From: Porphyridium purpureum
Taxonomy: Eukaryota > Rhodophyta > Bangiophyceae > Porphyridiales > Porphyridiaceae
Direction: 5' to 3'
NCBI GenBank assembly: GCA_008690995.1
Contig: VRMN01000003.1
Coordinates: 1,116,001 to 1,180,000, forward strand
DNA length: 64,000 bases
Shown here: one piece after another, positions 57,771 to 64,000 of the stretch
Numbering within the stretch: position 1 is the first letter of the stretch
Layout of the letters: every line of letters starts with the position of its first letter
Program-made: the position numbers and the translations under genes
Notes under the pieces: generated by a model
Database searches by the model: none
What the model was told of the DNA's origin: nothing
What the model saw: the letters and a program-made list of their open reading frames with translations, nothing else

Positions 57771-59081
57771 TTATGGAACGGGAACCTGGGATATGCATCC
57801 ACACGACAAGGGGAGCTCACTCAGCGGAGTCCACCGGAAGTGCTCTTTGTCTGACCATGTGTAAACGATGAAGGCGCGCGTATAGTTATAGGAACCACGT
57901 AGCGACGATGGGCAAACGTATTTGAACTGGAGGCCGTGACAGTAGACGCCTAATCCTTGCTCTGGTGGGAGATCTAAGCCATCGACCAGGTGAATGTGCG
58001 CAAAGAGGGCATATCCATCTGCACGATTAACTGCGCACTCCAGGAGCATGGAAGCTGGTGCTGTAAAAGTTCGAAGAACACGCCCGTACAGTGCCAAGAA
58101 CTTGACGTGAAAGCGCCATATGTCTTCATACGCGTCAATCCTGGCGGTTTGCAGGTCATTCCAATTACGAGCGAGAATGAATACTGGCCACTCGCACGCT
58201 TCAAGCAAGCCTGACTGCTGCTCGTCTCCTGAACTGGGCAGCTGATCAATATTACCATTCCGCGTTGCATTCATTTCGAGGACGACGTTCTTCCCGAAAT
58301 CGGTACTGCGAGGGCAAGGGAGCGGACACGGCCTTCGTCTTGGCCATGCCGATGCAGATTGTCTGAAGTCCTGGAAGTCACTATCATGCTCAAGTCCCAG
58401 TGCTTTGACCAATGTGAGACCTGGCACAAGGAGTGAGTCTGCCGGCAGACTGAGAATGCTTCCAACGGTGAGCGCTCTGTACCGCTTTCGGCTCAGCGTC
58501 AGCAAAAGTATTGCGCTTTGTCCTAGCTCTGGCAGGTACACCAGGACGGGACAGCCAAAGCTAGGCTCGTCAGGCACCACTGGGCGTTTTGGAACCTTGG
58601 AGGCAGCGCAAGGCAACAGTGCGTGCTCCTCCTCAGGCCAGCGCGTACGCTCCAACATGATAGGTGGACTGCACATTTCAGCAAAGAAGGATGAACCCAG
58701 CATCATCCAGTCTGTTTGCTCGGGACGCATTTGAGCGAGCCATGCACGCACTTGCGCAGCGTTCGAGTCGTTTGCCCGGCCGTGAGTCTTTGTCTGCTCT
58801 CCGTAAGTCTGCAGGGCTACGTGCTTCTGCTCGCCCGCGGTAAGTGATGCCACCGGCTCGCGAAGCTCTGTGTGGTTCATAACATGCTCTTGCGGCTGCT
58901 GGCCGTCATGCAGCGCGCGCTGCGACAGCACGGCGTGCTGGCGCTCCCATTCCACCAGCCACGGATGTGTCGTGCTTCTGACCCGTTCGAGCTCAGACTC
59001 TAGGTTCAGCGCGCGGAGGTCGATCCCACGGCGCTTCTTCGCATGCGGCCTTCTTGCGTCTGCGACGAACCGCCAACTCAT
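57771..59081 (-). CDS. Unknown protein, 436 aa
   Basis: I recognise no family. From the ATG at 59081 the N terminus is basic (SWRFVADARRPHAKKRRG), possibly a nuclear signal. The region from about residue 170 to 240 looks like a beta-rich folded domain (VLVYLPELGQSAILLLTLSR). The C-terminal 130 residues have aromatic-rich strands (FHVKFLALYGRVLRTFTAPA, HGLQFKYVCPSSLRG). The end is Ser/Pro/Cys-rich. It converges with XPF, with just 21 bp between stops. The frame is open upstream only from a GTG. Confidence 0.7.
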   Translation of the reverse strand: MSWRFVADARRPHAKKRRGIDLRALNLESELERVRSTTHPWLVEWERQHAVLSQRALHDGQQPQEHVMNHTELREPVASLTAGEQKHVALQTYGEQTKTHGRANDSNAAQVRAWLAQMRPEQTDWMMLGSSFFAEMCSPPIMLERTRWPEEEHALLPCAASKVPKRPVVPDEPSFGCPVLVYLPELGQSAILLLTLSRKRYRALTVGSILSLPADSLLVPGLTLVKALGLEHDSDFQDFRQSASAWPRRRPCPLPCPRSTDFGKNVVLEMNATRNGNIDQLPSSGDEQQSGLLEACEWPVFILARNWNDLQTARIDAYEDIWRFHVKFLALYGRVLRTFTAPASMLLECAVNRADGYALFAHIHLVDGLDLPPEQGLGVYCHGLQFKYVCPSSLRGSYNYTRAFIVYTWSDKEHFRWTPLSELPLSCGCISQVPVP

Positions 59082-60225
<1,144 letters not shown>

Positions 60226-60994
60226 AAATCGTGCAGTCTGTCATGCACCGGATCTATATGATGGGCTCGTCTTGGTGATCTTTGCACCGATCCTGTGAAT
60301 GCTGCTCTGTTCGTAGCTGTCCGTTTGGTTGGATTTGGATATTCGGCGCAGAGCGTCGCGGAAGCGACGCTTTGGACTTTTTTTCCTCCGGGAATGCGCA
60401 GCGTGAGAGGGTGGACTTGCGTGGATGTTGGGCCACGATCGAGAAGAAGGCGCACAGATGCGGGAGCACGGCACGAAACTCGTTTTCCACCATTACCTTT
60501 GTTCTTTGGGCCGTCTTCTTTTATTCTGGTTTGCTCAGAGGTTCGGACGCCAGGAAATCCTTGTGGTCTCACCCGTGAGAAAAGAAAAGAAAAAAAAAAT
60601 TTATCATTTACGAAATAAATGGCGTGCGCAGATGCATTCGTTTTGAAGACGTACGCGTTTGTGGACGTTCTCAGCCGCATCGCCATGCAGCCAATTGTTT
60701 GCGTCTCGAGCGCGCGGGCGATGTGATCAACCTGCCGTGCGCGAAACCTGGGCGCCTTCCACCACGCAGCGCTGCGCGTGCTCGGCTCAAGCGCGCGCTG
60801 GGCAGTACCGCGCGCGGTACAGCGATGCAGGAGATTGAGGGTTTTCGCGCTGTGGCGCAAGTGCGGCGGCCGCGATGGTGCGTTCGACGAGCTGACCGGA
60901 TCGCGCAGTGCGGAGAAAGATTTGGCGGGCGAGGGGGCGCAAGTGGGAGCGGTCCGGTGGTTGCGCCGTGAGGGAGAGCGTACGCATCGCCGGC
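60226..60994. other. Intergenic region before the RHD3-like gene
   Basis: No gene is seen. An A-rich run lies at about 60583-60602. A mirrored pair of GTAC sites (CAGTACCG, CGGTACAG) makes a near palindrome at 60803-60822, about 170 bp before the next start codon. Confidence 0.45.
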
Positions 60995-62617
60995 ATGGAG
61001 CTGGTCGACGAGCATGGGAAATGGGCCGGGCGGCAGCTCGAGCGCGCCGTGGCAGAGCGCGTGAAGCAGGGCACGCTGGGCTCGGCGTCCAAGCTGTGCG
61101 TGGTCGCCGCGCTCGGCGCGCAGCGCTCGGGCGTGTCCTCGCTGCTGAACCGCGTGTGCGGGACGCAATTTGACGCTGCGGGGCGCGAACGCGATGCCCC
61201 GCGCACGCTGGGCGTCCAAGCGCTGTTCTGTGCGGCGTCCAGGCTTGAAGATGCCGGCGCCTTTCTCGCTCTCGACGTTGAGGGATTCGACCAGATGAGC
61301 ACCACTCGCGTGCTCATTCAAGATGCGGGGGCCTCATTTGCAGCCGCGGCGGCGGATGTGCTCGTGCTCAGTGTCTTCATGCACGACATCTCCAAGCCGG
61401 AGGCATCAGGAATGGCTGCCCTGGCTTCGATCGCCCGCACGCTGCGTGCTCTGCATGAGAGCGGTACTCTGGGCGGCTCCGCGATTCGTAGACGAGTTAT
61501 TGTGGCTGTCCGAGATTATGATGCTGAAGAGCTTAGCGAACAGGAGCTCGCGGATTTTTACAAGGGAGAGCTCGGTGCCCACATGGGCGGTGGCCTTGCT
61601 GCCGTGAAAAAAGTGTTCGACATGCGGTTTGAGTTCCTACCTCACGCGTTTTTACAGCGTGACGAGTATGAGCAGGGCATTGAGCGACTTCAATCCCTTC
61701 TTGTCCAGTTGCAGCAGGAGCTGTCGTGCCGAAAAGCCGCAGCGGTGTACCCCCAGATGAGGAAGATTTGGCAATCGATCGAGAGAGAGTTAAATCAGAA
61801 CTCACGAACAGGACACGCAAGCGGAACCGCGCAGGATGAAGAAGCCGATGCGGCTTACTATGTTCAGGCCGCCATGCGTGAAGCGCTGGACGGGTACTTC
61901 AAGCGAGTCCAACCTTGGAAGGAGGCTGTAGAGAGTGCGCGCCTCGTACGTAACTTTGGCCCTGACTGCAAGTTGCGCGTCGACGAAGCCCTCACCGCGT
62001 TTGATGAGGCGACGCGCCCGTACGAGCACACTCGTGTGTACTTGGTGCGACGTGAGGAGCTGCGCACAAGCATTCTGCTTGACCTGCAGACACTCTTTTC
62101 GCGACAAGTGCTCAAGGTTCGGGACATTGCATATCATGTTTTTACTGAGAAGGCCTCGCGCATCCCTCTCTCCGGGCACGTCGAGAAGCGAGTGGGCGAG
62201 GCTATTCAGGAGGCCGACCAGTTCTTCGTGGAGCGCGCGTCCGCGCTACGATGTGAGTATGCGCCGAAGGACGCATGGCGCTTTGAAAATGAACGGGCTG
62301 AACTGCTTGGCGGTATCCGAGAGAATGCGACGGAGCGCCTACAGCTGTCGCGCCTGCAGGGCTCTTACATTCCCAAGATTCGAAAGCCGGTCTCGGTATC
62401 GTTCCACTACTTGGACCCGACACCGTTCGGTTGGTATGACTCACGGTACAAGCCCGCGATACCTGTGGGACCGCAGCCAAGCGAGGATCCTGATCGATAT
62501 CGCCGAGCAGGCATTGGCAGCATAAGGCCAACCTCATCTGAAGGCCACAAGTTCACGCGCAGGAGTTCAATCGACTATGCCGAGACGCTCCGTTTGTTCG
62601 AGGCTGATGCGCGGTAG
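60995..62617 (+). CDS. RHD3/Sey1-like dynamin-type GTPase, degenerate P-loop
   Basis: RHD3/Sey1/atlastin proteins fuse ER membranes. The GTPase region matches RHD3 in order. GAQRSGVSSLLNRVCGTQF stands where RHD3 has GPQSSGKSTLLNHLFGTNF. LALDVEGFD matches LVMDLEGTD, FMHDISKPEA matches WCHDIGREQA, and VIVAVRDYD matches FVIRD. The P-loop lysine is replaced by Val, so GTP binding is doubtful. The chain is 540 residues against about 800 for RHD3, and I see no C-terminal transmembrane hairpin; it ends in a Ser/Arg-rich tail. It could be a pseudo-GTPase or regulatory paralogue. The first ATG is at 60995. Confidence 0.75.
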   Translation: MELVDEHGKWAGRQLERAVAERVKQGTLGSASKLCVVAALGAQRSGVSSLLNRVCGTQFDAAGRERDAPRTLGVQALFCAASRLEDAGAFLALDVEGFDQMSTTRVLIQDAGASFAAAAADVLVLSVFMHDISKPEASGMAALASIARTLRALHESGTLGGSAIRRRVIVAVRDYDAEELSEQELADFYKGELGAHMGGGLAAVKKVFDMRFEFLPHAFLQRDEYEQGIERLQSLLVQLQQELSCRKAAAVYPQMRKIWQSIERELNQNSRTGHASGTAQDEEADAAYYVQAAMREALDGYFKRVQPWKEAVESARLVRNFGPDCKLRVDEALTAFDEATRPYEHTRVYLVRREELRTSILLDLQTLFSRQVLKVRDIAYHVFTEKASRIPLSGHVEKRVGEAIQEADQFFVERASALRCEYAPKDAWRFENERAELLGGIRENATERLQLSRLQGSYIPKIRKPVSVSFHYLDPTPFGWYDSRYKPAIPVGPQPSEDPDRYRRAGIGSIRPTSSEGHKFTRRSSIDYAETLRLFEADAR

Positions 62618-62757
62618 CTGTCTTGATTCTCGGTGTACGAAGCTGTTAGTGGTGTCCAGACCCATCGTTTAGGACTCTCGCAACGTGGTAGTTTTCTCTC
62701 AAAGTTTTAGAACACGAGCGCACACTAAAAACAATTTGAATAGAGGCGAGCTGAAGG

Positions 62758-63585
62758 ATGGCCCCGCAACGGACGAGATGGGGCGCGGCGGGCGCCGAGC
62801 CGGCCGTCGACGCGGCTGGGCTGCGGATGGACGGGAGGCGGCCGTCCGAGATTCGTGTTATGCGTTGCGTGGTCGGTGAAGGCACATTTTCGCCGTTCGG
62901 GATGGGCGACGACGCACACGGGCCGACCGGGTCAGCTTACGTGGAACAAGGGCGCACCGCCGTCCTCGCAACTGTGTACGGGCCACGCGAGCGTGCATCC
63001 TCCTCCTCGGCTCTTCCAGGATCGACAGGCGCGCTCGTGAACTGCGAATTCGCGATCACGGCATTGAATGTTGGCGGCGCAGCAAGCGCTGGTTCTTCAT
63101 ACACCAAGGCTGACCGCCGCTCGTCCGAAATGGCAGCGTCAATTAAGGCTGCCTTTGAGACTGTCATTGTTGGCGACGGGTTGCAGCGTTCGCAGATCGA
63201 TGTGTTTGTGCATGTGCTTCAAAGTGACGGTGGTCAACTGGCGGCTGCGATCAACGCAACCAGCCTGGCGCTGATGAACGCCGGAATCCCTCTGCTAGAC
63301 GTAGTCTGTGCGTGCACGGTCGGTGTTGTCGATGCTTACTACTTGGCAGATGTCACTGCTCTCGAAATGCGTTTTCATGGCGCTGTGCTAACGGTAGCCA
63401 GCACTCCATCAGAACACAAAATCGTACTACTCGAACTGGAATCCAAATTGCCAAACCAGGATACCCTTGATAACGCTCTATCAGTGGCACAAGCTGGTTG
63501 TCAAGAAGTGTATCACGCCATTGACGACGCCATGCATGCCTACTTTGCTGCAGTGCACCGCGCCCACGCGCCCATACGCGCGTGA
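62758..63585 (+). CDS. RRP41: Exosome component RRP41 (RNase PH-type)
   Basis: RRP41 is one of the six RNase PH-like ring subunits of the exosome, which degrades and processes RNA. The start LRMDGRRPSEIR (family: RLDGRRPNEIR) is near residue 23. GSAYVEQGRTAVLATVYGPR matches GSAYIEQGNTKALAAVYGPH-like sequences. The RNase PH core continues with SQIDVFVHVLQSDGGQLAAA and the usual second half to about residue 265. Length (275) is slightly above the usual 245. Ring subunits are often catalytically inactive in eukaryotes. An AATAAA lies at 63598-63603, 13 bp after the stop. Confidence 0.93.
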   Translation: MAPQRTRWGAAGAEPAVDAAGLRMDGRRPSEIRVMRCVVGEGTFSPFGMGDDAHGPTGSAYVEQGRTAVLATVYGPRERASSSSALPGSTGALVNCEFAITALNVGGAASAGSSYTKADRRSSEMAASIKAAFETVIVGDGLQRSQIDVFVHVLQSDGGQLAAAINATSLALMNAGIPLLDVVCACTVGVVDAYYLADVTALEMRFHGAVLTVASTPSEHKIVLLELESKLPNQDTLDNALSVAQAGCQEVYHAIDDAMHAYFAAVHRAHAPIRA

Positions 63586-63834
63586 AAACCCCCGCCGAAT
63601 AAAGCGTGGAAAAGCTAGCAGGTTTGCTGCATGTGATACTATCTCGCAGCAGACCAAGAGAAGGAAACCCAAAAGGCCTGCGTGCGTCGAATTCGGTACG
63701 TAGCCAATACTTTGGAGCACGTTCTTCATCCTAGTACTAAAAATCCTTCAAGATCTATCCTTTTTCAACGCTCCAAAGCCCGCACCCCAGCTGACCGTGC
63801 ACTGCACCTGCAACAGCCTCTCTCTCCTTTTCAG

Positions 63835-64000
63835 CGAACTTTACGGACGCGCTGACCCCAGCGGCCAGACTGCTGCTCGTGCTCCCCCGAACGCATCCGG
63901 TATGCCACCGGAGGCACGCATCCTGACAGCGGCGTCAGAGGTAATGACCGCGCGTCTCCAGCAAGGTGACAGTCCAGAGACAAGAGCGTGTTGCATGAAC
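63835..64000 (+). CDS. Possible exon of a gene running off the right edge
   Basis: A good 3' splice site (ctctctccttttcag) ends at 63834, after a possible branch point (ctgac, near 63792). A donor-like G|GTACGT lies at about 63695, identical in form to the CPN60 intron donor. From 63836 a frame stays open to the window end and begins ELYGRADPSGQTAARAPP; it also contains an ATG giving MPPEARILTAASEVM. The upstream exon I can see in the matching phase is short and lacks an ATG. So either the gene begins at that ATG, or earlier exons were missed. Confidence 0.3.

Overview
This is a nuclear chromosome segment of a eukaryote with a compact, almost intron-free genome. The gene set is unmistakably eukaryotic: ARF1, an ArfGAP, an NSD-type histone methyltransferase, Pescadillo, the Pol III subunit RPC4, EMC2, XPF, exosome RRP41 and an ER protein disulfide isomerase ending in KDEL. 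About 30 convincing genes lie on both strands, usually 20-700 bp apart, nearly all as single exons. The one gene with a clear intron is mitochondrial CPN60 (465 bp, GT-AG). The intron-poor layout, the OPR-like repeat proteins and a nuclear-encoded bacterial-type UvrB fit a unicellular alga. A red alga of the Porphyridium kind is my best guess, but nothing here is a diagnostic marker.

Layout. 0-4.3 kb: two weak small genes and a gene-poor stretch. 4.3-15.7 kb: coiled-coil protein, ArfGAP, NSD methyltransferase, PDI, and a small protein with a lipid-anchor-like N terminus. 16-29.9 kb: metallo-beta-lactamase-like protein, UvrB, OPR-like protein 1, PAQR receptor, SMP-30-like protein, 2H phosphoesterase and CPN60. 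30.2-35.7 kb: a 5.5 kb stretch with no supported gene. 35.7-47.4 kb: a small acidic protein, a tail-to-tail pair of S1-domain proteins, an adenylate kinase-NAD kinase fusion, a CTR copper transporter, a possible transit-peptide protein, Pescadillo overlapping a small membrane protein, RPC4 and an HSDL2-like dehydrogenase. 47.6-64 kb: OPR-like protein 2, a ubiquitin-like membrane protein, a Rieske protein, EMC2, XPF, an unknown protein, ARF1, a degenerate RHD3/Sey1-like GTPase, RRP41 and a possible exon running off the right edge.

Connections. Several genes probably serve organelles: UvrB, two OPR-like RNA-binding candidates and CPN60. Exact or near copies of a short element, ACTGTACCT (reverse complement AGGTACAGT), sit in the intergenic DNA upstream of these genes. 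I count six exact copies in the window, all outside recognised genes, against about 0.5 expected for uniform bases. The copper transporter has its own promoter signature: a TATA box and four GATGACA repeats. Its cytosolic tail carries a metallothionein-like cysteine cluster. The genome has both eukaryotic XPF and bacterial-type UvrB, so it may run two excision-repair systems in different compartments.

Start codons: many open frames run upstream of the first ATG from GTG or TTG. In those cases I start at the first in-frame ATG, or at the ATG that fits the family.
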